Shown here: one piece after another, positions 41,704-52,600 of the stretch
Layout: the number at the start of each line of letters is the position of its first letter
Numbering within the stretch: the stretch's first letter is position 1
The notes under the pieces: generated by a model
What the model was told of the DNA's origin: nothing
Database searches by the model: none
What the model saw: only the letters and a program-made list of their open reading frames with translations
Origin: JBATTK01 sp049670505
Lineage (GTDB): Bacteria; Bacteroidota; Bacteroidia; Flavobacteriales; Flavobacteriaceae
DNA length: 64,000 bases
Direction: 5' to 3'
NCBI GenBank assembly: GCA_049670505.1
Contig: JBATTK010000036.1
Location: 1-64,000, forward strand
Translations under genes and position numbers: made by a program

Positions 41704-43410
41704 TTATGTTTTGATCGGAGGATTTCCAAGTAGTCTGTCGAAACTTTCGAGAATACAGGCCAATGTAATTACCAAGATACAACCAAAGGCGTTCAGCCAT
41801 AAATAGGACATCCAGTCATAATACCATCCAAAAATTACGATAACTTGGGTTATAATGGCCGCCAGAAAAACGGCATTGCCCTTTACAAACTTGAAGAAGA
41901 AGGCCAATAAAAAGATGCCCAGTACGTTCCCATAAAAAATAGATCCGATGATATTCACTAGTTGGATAAGGTTATCGAACAGGTTGGCAAAGCAAGCGAT
42001 CAAGATTGCTATAATGCCCCAAAGCATAGTAAAACCTTTGGAGGCCATAACATAATGCTTTTGGGTAAATTCTATTTTAAGATTGCGTTTATACAGATCT
42101 AGGGCCGTAATGGTTCCCAATGCGTTAAGTTCCGATGCCGTGGAGGACATAGCGGCAGATAGGATTACGGCTAAAAGTAATCCGATGAGTCCTCGTGGCA
42201 GGTGATTCAGAATAAAATGGATGAAAACATAATCCTTATCATTGGTCTCCACTGTACTGTCCGCTTTTTGTATCATTGCTTTGGCGGCATTTCTATTGTT
42301 CAGCTCTTTTTGGTTTATGGTTATGATTTCCTGTTTGGCTTGTTCCACCGCCGTGAACTCTTTTATTTCCAAAGCGGCCGAGAATTTATTCTGGGCCATT
42401 TTTTTCTCAATTTCCAGTTCGGCATGGCCTTCTTCCAGCGCCTTATATTCATCGGAATAAGCAGAATTGCTTACGGCCAGGGTAGCGGCGGGATTAAAGT
42501 TCAATGGGGAGGCGTTGTACTGATAGAATACAAATACCATTACCCCTACGAGTAGGATAAAGAATTGCATAGGAATCTTAAAAATGCCGTTAAATATCAA
42601 ACCCAATTGACTTTCTCGAATTGATTTCCCCGATAAATAACGTTGTACCTGACTTTGGTCCGTACCGAAATAGGAAAGTGCCAAAAACAGTCCGCCCGTA
42701 ATTCCACTCCAAAAGGTGTACCTGCTTTTGGTGTCGAATTCAAAATTGAGAATATTGAGCTTATCACTAGCGCCTGCAATTTTCAAGGCTTTACCAAAAG
42801 TTATATCGGCCGGTAGGTATCCCAATATAAAGAAGAAGGCAACGAACATTCCCGTCATTATGATGAACATCTGTTGCTTTTGGGTTACGCTAACTGCCTT
42901 GGTGCCTCCGGAAACCGTATAAATAATGACCAAAGTACCTATAATGATACTTAATGTCCTTAAATCCCATCCCAAAACGGCGGAGAGGATAATTGCGGGG
43001 GCAAAAATAGTAATCCCTGCCGCCAGCCCCCTTTGTATCAAAAACAAAATGGCCGTAAGGGTACGGGTTTTAAGATCAAAACGGGTTTCCAAAAACTCGT
43101 ATGCAGTATATACTTTTAGCTTATGGTAGATGGGAATAAAAACGAGGCAGATAATAACCATGGCCAAGGGTAGGCCAAAGTAAAACTGAACGAATCCCAT
43201 TCCATCGTGAAACGCCTGTCCGGGTGTGGATAAAAAAGTGATGGCACTTGCCTGGGTCGCCATAACGGATAATCCAATGGTCCACCATTTGGCTTCCTTT
43301 CCCCCTAAGACATAATCATTTACGTCTTTACTTCCCTTGGTCTTCCAAACTCCATATACAACAATAAAAAGTAGGGTTCCGGCAAGAATAATCCAATCCA
43401 GAGTCCCCAT
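41704..43410 (-). CDS. Sodium:solute symporter (SSS family) with an inserted coiled coil
   Basis: 568 residues, about 13 helices. SSS features: GGKEAKWWTIGLSVMATQASAITFLSTPGQAFHDG and GTDQSQVQRYLSGKSIRESQLG. A hydrophilic stretch of roughly 80 residues, rich in Glu/Lys/Ala with heptad-like spacing (about 305-380), is inserted between helices. Substrate is likely a sugar or amino acid, not fixed. It follows the 33-residue ORF by one base and the PIG-L gene before it, so the three form one operon. Confidence 0.9.
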   Translation of the reverse strand: MGTLDWIILAGTLLFIVVYGVWKTKGSKDVNDYVLGGKEAKWWTIGLSVMATQASAITFLSTPGQAFHDGMGFVQFYFGLPLAMVIICLVFIPIYHKLKVYTAYEFLETRFDLKTRTLTAILFLIQRGLAAGITIFAPAIILSAVLGWDLRTLSIIIGTLVIIYTVSGGTKAVSVTQKQQMFIIMTGMFVAFFFILGYLPADITFGKALKIAGASDKLNILNFEFDTKSRYTFWSGITGGLFLALSYFGTDQSQVQRYLSGKSIRESQLGLIFNGIFKIPMQFFILLVGVMVFVFYQYNASPLNFNPAATLAVSNSAYSDEYKALEEGHAELEIEKKMAQNKFSAALEIKEFTAVEQAKQEIITINQKELNNRNAAKAMIQKADSTVETNDKDYVFIHFILNHLPRGLIGLLLAVILSAAMSSTASELNALGTITALDLYKRNLKIEFTQKHYVMASKGFTMLWGIIAILIACFANLFDNLIQLVNIIGSIFYGNVLGIFLLAFFFKFVKGNAVFLAAIITQVIVIFGWYYDWMSYLWLNAFGCILVITLACILESFDRLLGNPPIKT

Positions 43411-43411
43411 A

Positions 43412-43513
43412 CTATATATATGTTGTCATAATGAAATAAAAAATCAATACATACACTATGTTAAGTAGAAGTACAATGCTGTATTCCTTTTTCCAAATAA
43501 ATTTATCGTGCAT
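43412..43513 (-). CDS. 33-residue single-helix microprotein between PIG-L and SSS genes
   Basis: MHDKFIWKKEYSIVLLLNIV at the start, then a hydrophobic stretch ending MTTYI. Residues 1-11 are charged, followed by one membrane helix (about 12-32). Its ATG is 2 bases after the PIG-L stop and its TAG is one base before the SSS ATG, so translation is coupled. Small accessory subunits exist for some symporters (for example the YhdT-PanF pair), so a regulatory subunit of the SSS carrier is plausible. Too short for most gene finders. Confidence 0.6.
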   Translation of the reverse strand: MHDKFIWKKEYSIVLLLNIVYVLIFYFIMTTYI

Positions 43514-43515
43514 TC

Positions 43516-46047
43516 TTATCCTTTAACGGCGTTTTCGTTCGCTACTTTTTCCTTACCTAAAGATATCATATTGGCAAAGAGCTTATAAGCTCCGGACACA
43601 CCTGCGGGTAATTCCCTGAAAAAGCTGAGTCCGGTATAAATATAATTCCCTTTACCGTAAGGGGCAACTAGTAGGCTACCATTTTTAGGAGATTCCCCTT
43701 CGTCCTGCATAGAAAGTATCGGAGTGAATTTGGAATCCCACTCATTGGGGAAGTATAGGCCGCGTTCCTGTACCCAGCCGTTAAAATCTTTTTCTGCAAT
43801 GGAATTGGGAAAATTGACCAAAGCATGGGTCTTGGCTAAAATTTGCACATTTGAATTTTCATTGGTCACCCGATCCCTTGAAAGTTTTAAGGGATAGGGG
43901 GCTATATTTTCAAATTGTTTGTTCCACCTACCGGCGGTATTGTACTGAATGATCAGATTACCGCCATCATTCACATAATCCAATAGAAAACGTTGCTTGA
44001 ATTTAAGTTCGTCCACCACATTATAAGCTCGGATACCTACTACTATGGCGTCGTATTTCCGGAGCGTTCCGGCCTGTATGGAAGACGGGTCTATGGTGTG
44101 TACTTTGTAGCCAATCTGTTCTAAACTTTCCGGAACTTCATCTCCTGCGCCCACAATATATCCGATATGTTCGCCCGCCTTTTGGATATCCAAGCGAACA
44201 ACCTTTGTTTCGGCCGGTAGCAATATAGATTGTTTTGGAACATGGTCATAATTGATTTCTACCAATTCCTTGGAGTACACTTGTTCCCCTGCGGTAACAA
44301 CGGGCGATATTTTACCTTCACTTTCGCCTGTTGGTGGAACAATAGTAAAAAGTACGGTCTGTTCATCTCCTTTTGCGGTAATGTTGAAGTCTATTTTTTG
44401 GGGCGATACATTCCAGTTCTCCGGGATTTTTAAGCTAACGCTTCCCGTTAAATTAGTGGTACCCGCCTTAATCGTAACCGGTATTTCCTTGGGCTTGGAG
44501 TCTGCAAAGATAATCACCTTATCCGCGATACTGGCGGTCACTTTTGGCAATATTTCAAAACGTTGGTACAGCTCCCCCTTGTCTGGTTTTGCATGCCGAT
44601 ACACTACAGGTCTACGAATTGTAATGGGATATCCATTGAATTCCATTTCAAAATTAGTGTGGAACGCGTTCGGGGTTTCCGGTTTACCTATTAAGCTTTG
44701 ATTCTTTACTACATAGGTGCCCAGACTTCCTTTATCGGTAAGCCAATAGGGGCTGGTATACGAGGTGCTTTTGGGAATATCCAAATTGAGTTCCAAAACG
44801 GTCTTTTCATTTTCTTTTAAGGGAAACAAGGTGTCCTTTTTATGGGAAGTAGAAAGAGCAATAGATTTCAAAAGTATATCGGCATTACTTCTGTTCAGGA
44901 CTTCAACGGTCACTTTCAAACTACTTTCAGGATTTGCGGAGGGCGCTTGTGCGGAGACCTCCAGATAAAGACCGCTTATGGCGACCATAATATGCCGTAG
45001 CTCTTCGGATTTTATTTTTTTCCAATGTTCGTCCGTAATTTCCTGAAGTAGTCTATACGCCTGTATAAGTTGTGGCATATGAGATGCCGGGTTTCTAAAA
45101 TCAAAATTGTTTTCTACCCCATACAATATTTTACCAATGGCTTCCCCACCTTTAACACGGGACCATGTGGTGTTAATGCCATCGAAAACATTGTTTTGGT
45201 CCTTTGGTAGTTCCCCTTTGATCAATTCTATATATTCATTTTGTGATCCACGAGTAGACAACCTTCCAAAACCTTGACACAAATGTTGGCTACTGGCAAT
45301 CGAAGCAATTTCATTGTTTGAAAGTCCTATCATAGGATAATACACGCCGATATCAAAATTCAGCATATTGGATTTATCGGCCTTTTTAAAATTTTCCTCA
45401 CTACCATAAAACCACCAGGAAGTATTAAAGAACGCTCTTTTGGGTTGCCAAACGTCGGTTGTTTTTAGTTGATCGGGATACGCATTTGGATTATTGGCCA
45501 AATCAAAGGCTTCCACACTCAACATGGCCGATGAAGTATGGTGTCCGTGAGTGGATCCGGGCGTTCGATGATCAAAACGATTAATGATTACATCTGGTTT
45601 AAGATTGCGAATTACCCAGACAACATCGCCCAATACGGTCTTTTTATCCCAAATCTTCAAAGTTTCCTTAGGATGCTTGGAATAACCAAAATCATTGGCG
45701 CGCGTAAAAAACTGCTCTCCGCCATCTACCCGTCTTGCCGCCAGAAGTTCCTGGGTTCTTAGAACACCTAGTAATTCCTGAAGTTCCGGTCCAATAAGAT
45801 TTTGCCCGCCGTCACCCCTTGTGAGGGATAAATAGGCCGTCTTTGCCTTTACTTCATTGGAAAGATAGGAAATAAGCCGCGTGTTTTCGTCATCTGGATG
45901 CGCCGCAATATAAAGGGCGGTACCCAAAAAATTAAGTTTTTGTAGGGAATGATAGATTTCGGAGGAGGGAAGTTTTTTTGGAGGTTGGGCCATGGAGAAC
46001 GGGGCCATAAGAAGTATAGCAATGCAGCATACCCAAAATTTACGCAT
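43516..46047 (-). CDS. PIG-L/LmbE-family exported deacetylase, multidomain
   Basis: 843 residues with signal peptide (MRKFWVCCIAILLMAPFSMA). N-terminal PIG-L deacetylase domain with AHPDDE (His50-Glu54) and a downstream RFDHRTPGSTHGHHTSSAML zinc site; then an immunoglobulin-like region (about 380-610) and a C-terminal GATase1-like domain (IGYKVHTIDPSSIQ..YDAIVVGIRAYNV). Removes an acetyl from an N-acetylglucosamine-type or related substrate, probably in the periplasm; the precise substrate is unknown. First gene of the operon with the microprotein and SSS symporter. Confidence 0.88.
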   Translation of the reverse strand: MRKFWVCCIAILLMAPFSMAQPPKKLPSSEIYHSLQKLNFLGTALYIAAHPDDENTRLISYLSNEVKAKTAYLSLTRGDGGQNLIGPELQELLGVLRTQELLAARRVDGGEQFFTRANDFGYSKHPKETLKIWDKKTVLGDVVWVIRNLKPDVIINRFDHRTPGSTHGHHTSSAMLSVEAFDLANNPNAYPDQLKTTDVWQPKRAFFNTSWWFYGSEENFKKADKSNMLNFDIGVYYPMIGLSNNEIASIASSQHLCQGFGRLSTRGSQNEYIELIKGELPKDQNNVFDGINTTWSRVKGGEAIGKILYGVENNFDFRNPASHMPQLIQAYRLLQEITDEHWKKIKSEELRHIMVAISGLYLEVSAQAPSANPESSLKVTVEVLNRSNADILLKSIALSTSHKKDTLFPLKENEKTVLELNLDIPKSTSYTSPYWLTDKGSLGTYVVKNQSLIGKPETPNAFHTNFEMEFNGYPITIRRPVVYRHAKPDKGELYQRFEILPKVTASIADKVIIFADSKPKEIPVTIKAGTTNLTGSVSLKIPENWNVSPQKIDFNITAKGDEQTVLFTIVPPTGESEGKISPVVTAGEQVYSKELVEINYDHVPKQSILLPAETKVVRLDIQKAGEHIGYIVGAGDEVPESLEQIGYKVHTIDPSSIQAGTLRKYDAIVVGIRAYNVVDELKFKQRFLLDYVNDGGNLIIQYNTAGRWNKQFENIAPYPLKLSRDRVTNENSNVQILAKTHALVNFPNSIAEKDFNGWVQERGLYFPNEWDSKFTPILSMQDEGESPKNGSLLVAPYGKGNYIYTGLSFFRELPAGVSGAYKLFANMISLGKEKVANENAVKG

Positions 46048-46122
46048 AATGTGGATGTTTTGTCGGTAATCAAAGATAGAAAGATTACTTCCCCGCCAAC
46101 AACTTTTAGAACTTCTTTAACA

Positions 46123-46668
46123 TCACAGGATGTTTTCGTCGCCATCACCTTCAAAACCTGCCTTCCTTTGAATGAGCACAACGCCTTTCTGAAGCAATAG
46201 ATTGTTGGGATATGTAAGTAGTTCTCCATTATCTTTTAGAAGGTGTATGTGAAAACCCTTGATGTCGTCTATAACGGCTTCTTCCGGAAAATCCTTATCC
46301 TGAATTCGGATACGATCCCCAATTTTGAACGGAAAATATAAAAAAAGTATAATTCCGGCAGTAACATTGCTTAAGATAGACCAAGTGGCAAACAAAGCCA
46401 CGCCGATTACCGCGAATACCGATGAAAAAATAAGCCCTAATTCCTTGAAATTGACGCCCCATATAAAAGTCAACGCTACTACACTCAGGGAGGTGAGAGC
46501 AATGGAAACGTATTTTATTACGAGACGGGTACGTAATTCATTGATATCGCCCAACTTGCCAACTTTACGTATGGCCTTGATAATACTGAACCGTAAAATC
46601 AATAGGATAGCAAGGCATATGAGGGTACCTACTATTTCACTCTGGTAATCTATTATTATTTCTTCCAT
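46123..46668 (-). CDS. Small MscS-type mechanosensitive channel
   Basis: 181 residues: three helices (about 8-25, 52-72, 78-110), the last carrying the Ala/Gly-rich pore pattern GVALFATWSILSNVTAGIILFLYFPFKIGDRI, and a beta domain ending near residue 160. Much shorter C-terminal vestibule than E. coli MscS (286 residues). Likely protects against osmotic downshift. Directly follows the lipoprotein gene of the Maf cluster (4 bases). Confidence 0.9.
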   Translation of the reverse strand: MEEIIIDYQSEIVGTLICLAILLILRFSIIKAIRKVGKLGDINELRTRLVIKYVSIALTSLSVVALTFIWGVNFKELGLIFSSVFAVIGVALFATWSILSNVTAGIILFLYFPFKIGDRIRIQDKDFPEEAVIDDIKGFHIHLLKDNGELLTYPNNLLLQKGVVLIQRKAGFEGDGDENIL

Positions 46669-46672
46669 TCAA

Positions 46673-47629
46673 TTACAAACCTAGGCTATCTCTCAAATAT
46701 AGATCATCATTTCCATTTTGTCCCCAATAGGGAGTCTTTAATCTATTGATCAGAGTAGCGGTGGAGGTCATGGATTTTGCATTTGGGCCAAAGCCGCTCT
46801 TAGCGGTTTCGGACCAGTTCTCTATGGTATGTGGAAAACTTGTTGTAAAGTTGATGATAAGCGTTCGTTGTAACTCTGGATATGTTATTTCATAGGTGCT
46901 TTGGGCTTCATTAGTATTTAAAGTAGCAGTTGCATCATAGGCCTTTATTTCATTATGGCTAAGTCTAATATACTCCAAAGAAGGAATGATTTTTATGTTT
47001 CCCACAGGTAAATCGGTAGGGGCTATTCGGATTTTATTCCATAGTTCATTTTCCAATATCGCTTTTTCAAGTTTTAGGTCCTGATCCGCTTCGCTTTCAA
47101 AATAGGAATGGGAGGTAATTTCAAATTTGTCCCTGTTGTTCAATTGGGCGTATACATGTCCGCACCATTCTTGGACGGAAGTAGATACTTTAATGGCATG
47201 TTGGTTGTCCGTCACCGGATAAAAACTGCTGCTCATAATAGAATAGGGGTAGATACCGGTAAGATATTTCTTGGTACTGTTTAGCTTAAGGACCGGGATA
47301 TTATCCGGATTGTTTCTATCCGCCTTTACTTGTTTACCAGCCAAAAAGGGCTCTGTTACATAGACCAAAACTGCAGTACCCTCACGTAATTCACCGTAAC
47401 GTGCCTGTTCCAATTTGTAGGATGTTATTTCTGCGGTACCGGCATACCAATAGCTTTTAAAATCGGCGGAAAGCTCTTTCTTTGGTATCTCTGCCTTAGA
47501 TTCTTCGATCGTAGTGTTGATAGCCACTTCTTTGACGGTTTCTTTTGACTTTTCCTTGCACGAACTTAGTGAACCAAGCAGTAGAACAAGGGAAAAAAGT
47601 ATAAGCTCTAATCTTACGGACTTTTTCAT
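46673..47629 (-). CDS. Lipoprotein in the maf cluster, unknown function
   Basis: 318 residues. Lipobox LSSC (about residues 21-24) after MKKSVRLELILFSLVLLLGS. The mature part begins SADFKSYWYAGTAEITSYKLEQARYGELREGTAVLVYVTEPF and is not a Maf domain, although databases may carry the Maf name over to it because of its neighbour. Unknown function; 35 bases downstream of maf. Confidence 0.83.
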   Translation of the reverse strand: MKKSVRLELILFSLVLLLGSLSSCKEKSKETVKEVAINTTIEESKAEIPKKELSADFKSYWYAGTAEITSYKLEQARYGELREGTAVLVYVTEPFLAGKQVKADRNNPDNIPVLKLNSTKKYLTGIYPYSIMSSSFYPVTDNQHAIKVSTSVQEWCGHVYAQLNNRDKFEITSHSYFESEADQDLKLEKAILENELWNKIRIAPTDLPVGNIKIIPSLEYIRLSHNEIKAYDATATLNTNEAQSTYEITYPELQRTLIINFTTSFPHTIENWSETAKSGFGPNAKSMTSTATLINRLKTPYWGQNGNDDLYLRDSLGL

Positions 47630-47664
47630 AGCTTTTAATTTTTGATAAAATTAACGATCTCAAT

Positions 47665-48258
47665 TCAGGAAACCATAGCAATTAACGTTTTGTAAACTAA
47701 ATGGGTAGGAAGTCCCATGACATTGTTGTAGGACCCTATAATTTCCTCCACACCTATACTGCCTATCCACTCTTGGATACCATACCCTCCTGCTTTATCA
47801 AAAGGATTAAAATTAGTGATATAGTACCGGATTTCTTCATCCGTCAACGCCCTAAACTTTACCCTGGTCGTATTGTTCACCGTCTTTTGTCCATTTCCGG
47901 TAGTAAAACAAACCGAGGTAATGACCTCATGCCAATCATCGGAAAGAGTTTTAAGCATCTTATACGCTTCATCTATGTCGGCAGGTTTTGCGAGAGATAT
48001 GCCCTTGTGCCAAACAACGGTATCCGAAGTAATTACGATTTCGTTCCCTTTCAGGTCGTTTTTGAAAGCTATTGCCTTAAGTTCGGCCAAATAATCGGAA
48101 ATTTCACTTCCTTTTAAATAGCTCGGATATATTTCCTCCACAGATTTGACACGGACCTCAAAATCTAGGTCCAATGCTTTAAAAAAATCCTGTCTTCGAG
48201 GTGAGCCCGATGCTAAAATGATGGTATATCCCTGTAGTTTATCCTGCAACATCATCAA
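47665..48258 (-). CDS. maf: Maf-family nucleotide pyrophosphatase
   Basis: 197 residues. Maf motifs: IILASGSPRRQDFFKAL, VEEIYP, and ITSDTVVWHKG, with FNPFDKAGGYGIQEWIGSIGVEEIIGSYNNVMGLPTH at the C-terminus. Hydrolyses (modified) nucleoside triphosphates such as dTTP/UTP, limiting misincorporation. The ATG overlaps the kdsC-like stop by four bases; the cluster is DUF2520 - kdsC-like - maf - lipoprotein - mscS. Confidence 0.94.
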   Translation of the reverse strand: MMMLQDKLQGYTIILASGSPRRQDFFKALDLDFEVRVKSVEEIYPSYLKGSEISDYLAELKAIAFKNDLKGNEIVITSDTVVWHKGISLAKPADIDEAYKMLKTLSDDWHEVITSVCFTTGNGQKTVNNTTRVKFRALTDEEIRYYITNFNPFDKAGGYGIQEWIGSIGVEEIIGSYNNVMGLPTHLVYKTLIAMVS

Positions 48259-48782
48259 TCATTTTCAGCATTAAAATTGTCGTACCAATCACCACGGACT
48301 TTCAACACTTGTTCAATAACATCGCGTACACAGCCGTCGCCGCCATCTTTATGGGAAATATATGTGCTGACTTCCTTTACTTCCGGCACGGCGTTTTGAG
48401 GACAAGTGGGGAGCCCTACCGCCTGCATAGGAGGGATGTCGGGTAGGTCGTCCCCCATATATAGCATATTTTTAGCATCAATAGCATAGCTATCCATATA
48501 TTCCCTTAGCGGAGCTATTTTATGATGGGCCCCCATAAATATATCAGTGACCCCAAGCCCCTTTAATCTATCCCTGACACCATCATTGGTGCCGCCTGTA
48601 ATGATGCATACGTTATATCCTTTCTGTAGGGCGGTTTTAAGTGCATACCCGTCTTTTACACTCATTTTTCGTAACAATTCCCCCGTAGCGGTAATCAGAA
48701 CGGTGCTGTCCGTAAAAACGCCATCAACATCAAAAACAAAAGTGGTAATGTCTTTTAAATGTTCTTTATAACTTTTCTCCAT
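48255..48782 (-). CDS. HAD-family phosphatase, KdsC-like
   Basis: 175 residues of the C0-type HAD phosphatase family: motif I FDVDGVFTDS, motif II ITGG, and motif IV YMGDDLPDIPPMQAVGLP. The size and SVKDGYALKTALQKGYNVCIITGGTNDGVRDRLKGLGV pattern fit 3-deoxy-D-manno-octulosonate-8-phosphate phosphatase (LPS precursor), typically a tetramer. Overlaps the DUF2520 gene by 17 bases. Confidence 0.9.
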   Translation of the reverse strand: MEKSYKEHLKDITTFVFDVDGVFTDSTVLITATGELLRKMSVKDGYALKTALQKGYNVCIITGGTNDGVRDRLKGLGVTDIFMGAHHKIAPLREYMDSYAIDAKNMLYMGDDLPDIPPMQAVGLPTCPQNAVPEVKEVSTYISHKDGGDGCVRDVIEQVLKVRGDWYDNFNAEND

Positions 48783-49536
48783 AGGTTTTTCTAATTGATT
48801 GATTCAATAGGGAATAGATTTCCCTATATGCGTTGTTTTCCAATTGATGTATATGTTTCCGAATGGTTTCCATGTCGTTGCGTCTTGCGGCACCTGTTTG
48901 TGCTTCCAAAGGGGTAAGGTCATTGATTTTTTGAGCAGTTTCCATGATGAGCGGTTTCAACATGTGGAACGGTACCTTGTTTTCCTTACAAATTTCATGG
49001 CCAATATGATACAGGTGATTGGTAAAGTTATTTACAAATACCGCCGCTAAATGAAGCGATTCCCGTTGTTCCGATGAAATCTCAGAAACTTTGTTCGAAA
49101 TGGCACCGCCCAATAGTTGCAAAAGCTTTAAGTCGTTTTCATTTGCCGCCTCAATACAAATTGGGATGCCTTTGAAGTCTATTTTTTTTGTTTTGCTAAA
49201 AGTTTGTAAAGGGTAAAAAACACCGCGGCGTTGGTTTCTTTTTAATGCCTGCATAGAGACACTCCCGGAAGTATGTACGACCAATCCTTTTTTATCCATA
49301 AGTCTTTCGGAAACAAGGGATATGGCATCATCACTTATAGCAATGATATAGATGTCAGCATCATCTATGTGATCAAAATTGGTCGTAATCTTAATGTCCT
49401 TTTCAAAATAGGTAAGCGCTTCTTTGTTGCGGCCCGCGACCTGGACCACCTGGACCTCGTTTTGCCTTAACAGGGCATCGAATAAATGTTTGGCCACATT
49501 TCCAGTACCCAAAAGCGCAATTGAAAGCATGCTCAA
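48766..49536 (-). CDS. Rossmann-like DUF2520 protein
   Basis: 256 residues. N-terminal NAD(P)-binding fold (SIALLGTGNVAKHLFDALL) and the C-terminal all-helical DUF2520 domain (SEQRESLHLAAVFVNNFTNHLYHIG; TAQKINDLTPLEAQTGAARRND). Related to ketopantoate/6-phosphogluconate reductases; substrate unknown. Leads the Maf cluster. Confidence 0.92.
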   Translation of the reverse strand: MSMLSIALLGTGNVAKHLFDALLRQNEVQVVQVAGRNKEALTYFEKDIKITTNFDHIDDADIYIIAISDDAISLVSERLMDKKGLVVHTSGSVSMQALKRNQRRGVFYPLQTFSKTKKIDFKGIPICIEAANENDLKLLQLLGGAISNKVSEISSEQRESLHLAAVFVNNFTNHLYHIGHEICKENKVPFHMLKPLIMETAQKINDLTPLEAQTGAARRNDMETIRKHIHQLENNAYREIYSLLNQSIRKTYGEKL

Positions 49537-49667
49537 AAATACAAATTTAATAAAGCATCGGCTTTGGAAATAATTAACAATTTTGTTTAACTTTTTAAAT
49601 GCATCAATCGGAATTTAAATGGTAAAAACAATGTATTTTTGCATGCTGAAAACCAATGTGTGATTAG

Positions 49668-52600
49668 ATGATAGAATTGTTCAAAAAGATTTTCCTCTCC
49701 ACTCGTTTAATGGCCGTTCTTTTTCTTGTTTTTGCTACCGCAATGGCTTTTGGTACTTTTATAGAGAGTTGGTACAGTACGGAAACGGCACGTATTTGGA
49801 TATATAATACCACCTGGTTCGAGGCTATAATGGTATTTTTTGTCATCAACTTTATAGCTAATATGTTTCGTTATAAATTACTCCGCAAGGAAAAGTGGCC
49901 CGTTCTGGCCCTTCATCTTTCCTGGATATTGATTATTGTAGGCGCCTTTGTGACCAGATACATCAGTTTTGAAGGAGTAATGCCCATTAGGGAAGGAAAT
50001 TCGGAAAATGTTTTTTATTCGGACAAGACTTATCTTACCGTCTTTGTTGATGGAGAAATCAACGGGGAGCCCAAAAGGAAGAAATTACAGGATGATTTGA
50101 TCGTTACTACGGAGGGCCTAAAGTCTTCCTTACCGTGGAAGGCCGATTTTAACGGCCAACCTTTTACCATCTCATATGCGGGTTTTATCAAGGGGGCCAA
50201 AGAAGGCCTGATTCCTGATGAGAACGGAAAGGAGTTTTTAAAGATAGTAGAGGCAGGTGATGGCAATAGGCACGAACACTATTTGGAAAACGGGCAGATA
50301 GCCAGTATCCACAACGTGCTATTTTCTTTGAATAATGAGACGGCCGGTGCCATTAATATATTTTCAACGGATAGTACCTATCTTATATCGCCTCCTTTTG
50401 ATGGTGGTTTTATGCGGATGGCAGACCAGTTTCAAGGTCAGGTCATCAAGGACAGTCTGCAAACTTTACAGTTACGATCTCTGTACAATATGGCGGGGAT
50501 GCAATTTGTAATTCCAGAACCCTTGATTAAAGGCTCCAATGGTATTGTACCCCTGCCACCCGATGAAGTTACGGAAGTTTCCCAAGACGCTTTGGTCGTT
50601 AGCATAAGTGCCAATGGGGAAACGGTGGAAAAAAAGTTGTTGGGCGGCATGGGATCGTCCAATTTTTCCAAGAAGTTTACCGTAGGGGGATTAGGATTCA
50701 CCTTAGGCTATGGATCCAAAGTCTACGAATTGCCCTTTAGTATACAATTGAACGATTTTATAGCAGAAAAATATCCAGGTACCGAAAAGGGTTATGCCTC
50801 TTTCATGAGCAAGGTTACCGTTACCGACGAACGTACCTTTGACTACGATATTTTTATGAACCATATTTTGGATCATAGGGGATACCGATTTTTTCAGTCG
50901 AGTTTTGATCCGGATGAAAAAGGGACCGTTCTTTCCGTTAATCATGATTTATGGGGGACATGGATTACCTATGTGGGCTATTTTCTGCTCTATATTGGGC
51001 TCATGGGTATCATGTTTTTTGGAAAGACCCGCTTTAAGGATTTGGCCCAATCCTTGGAGAAAGTAAAGAAGAAAAAGGCATCGCTGACTACTATTTTTAT
51101 AGTAGGAATGATGATGAGCGGTATCGCACAAGATAGTCATGGGCATACTACGATGCCAACGGGAGAGCAAGTAGACTCTATATTCCGGACAACCATTGTT
51201 TCCAAGGAACATGCGGCCAAGTTTGGGGAATTGGTGATTCAGGATGATGGGGGACGCATGAAACCCATAAACACTTTTGCCTCGGAACTACTTCGCAAAC
51301 TGAGCCTAAAGGACAAGTTTAAGGATTTAAATGCCGATCAGGTCTTCCTATCCATGATGTTGCACCCACCTGCTTGGTACAATATGGAATTTATCGCTTT
51401 GGACAAAAAGGGAAAGAACGATAGTATCCGAAAAATTATAGGGATTCCAAGTGGCCAACGCTATGTAAAGGCGACCGACTTTTTTGATGCCAAAGGACAA
51501 TATAAACTGGCACCCTATCTAGATGCCGCAACGGCTACCAATAATCCGAATAAGTTTGAACAGGATTTTGAGGATGCCAATATACGTCTCAGCCTTTTGA
51601 ACAGGGCCTTAAGTGGAGAAATTGTTAAAATATTCCCCTTGCTCAACGACGAGAACAATAAATGGATCTCCGCCGTGGAGTATCGTTCGGGGCAATTTCA
51701 GGTTTCGGACTCCCTATACAGTAATTTTATCAGGAATGCGGTGCCTTATTACCTTTTATCCTTAAAAAAATCCATTAGCACAGGAGATTATACCGAAGCG
51801 GATAGACTGTTGGATGCCTTTCATCAAAATCAAGTGAACCATGGCAGCGAGGTATTGCCTTCGGATAAGAAGGTAAAGGCAGAAGTGTTGTACAATAACC
51901 TGGATGTTTTTAATCGATTGTATAAATACTATGCACTTGTAGGTATTCTGATGTTCTTTGTTTTGGTCTTTCGTATTTTCAAAGATCGAGAACTATGGCG
52001 GGTGGCCACCTTCTTCTTTAAAGGTGTTATCCTTTTGTTTTTTATATGGCATACCGGAGGGTTGATACTACGTTGGTATGTTTCCGGGCATGCTCCTTGG
52101 AGCGATGCCTACGAAAGTATCCTCTATGTTTCATGGGCTACTATGGGCATGGGCCTCCTCTTTGGTCGCAAAAGTGATATGACGATCGCGGCAACGGCCT
52201 TTGTGACTTCCATGCTATTGTGGATCGCCCACGGAAATTGGGTAGATCCATCCATAGGGAACTTGGTCCCTGTTTTGGACAGCTATTGGTTAATGATACA
52301 CGTGGCCGTAATCGTAGGAAGTTATGGGCCCTTGACCGTTGGTATGATTTTAGGGGTCGTATCTCTTCTATTGATTATCATGACCAATAAGAAAAATAAA
52401 AAACGTATGGAAATCAACCTAAAGGAATTGACTATTATCAATGAGCTTACCTTGACCGTTGGTTTGATTATGCTGACCATAGGAAACTTTTTGGGCGGAC
52501 AATGGGCCAATGAAAGTTGGGGCCGTTATTGGGGTTGGGATCCCAAGGAAACCTGGGCATTAATATCCATAATGGTCTATGCCTTTGTTATCCATACCCG

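Noticed and set aside
46673..47629. Second Maf protein
   Set aside because: The lipoprotein has no Maf motif; the resemblance is only in neighbouring position.
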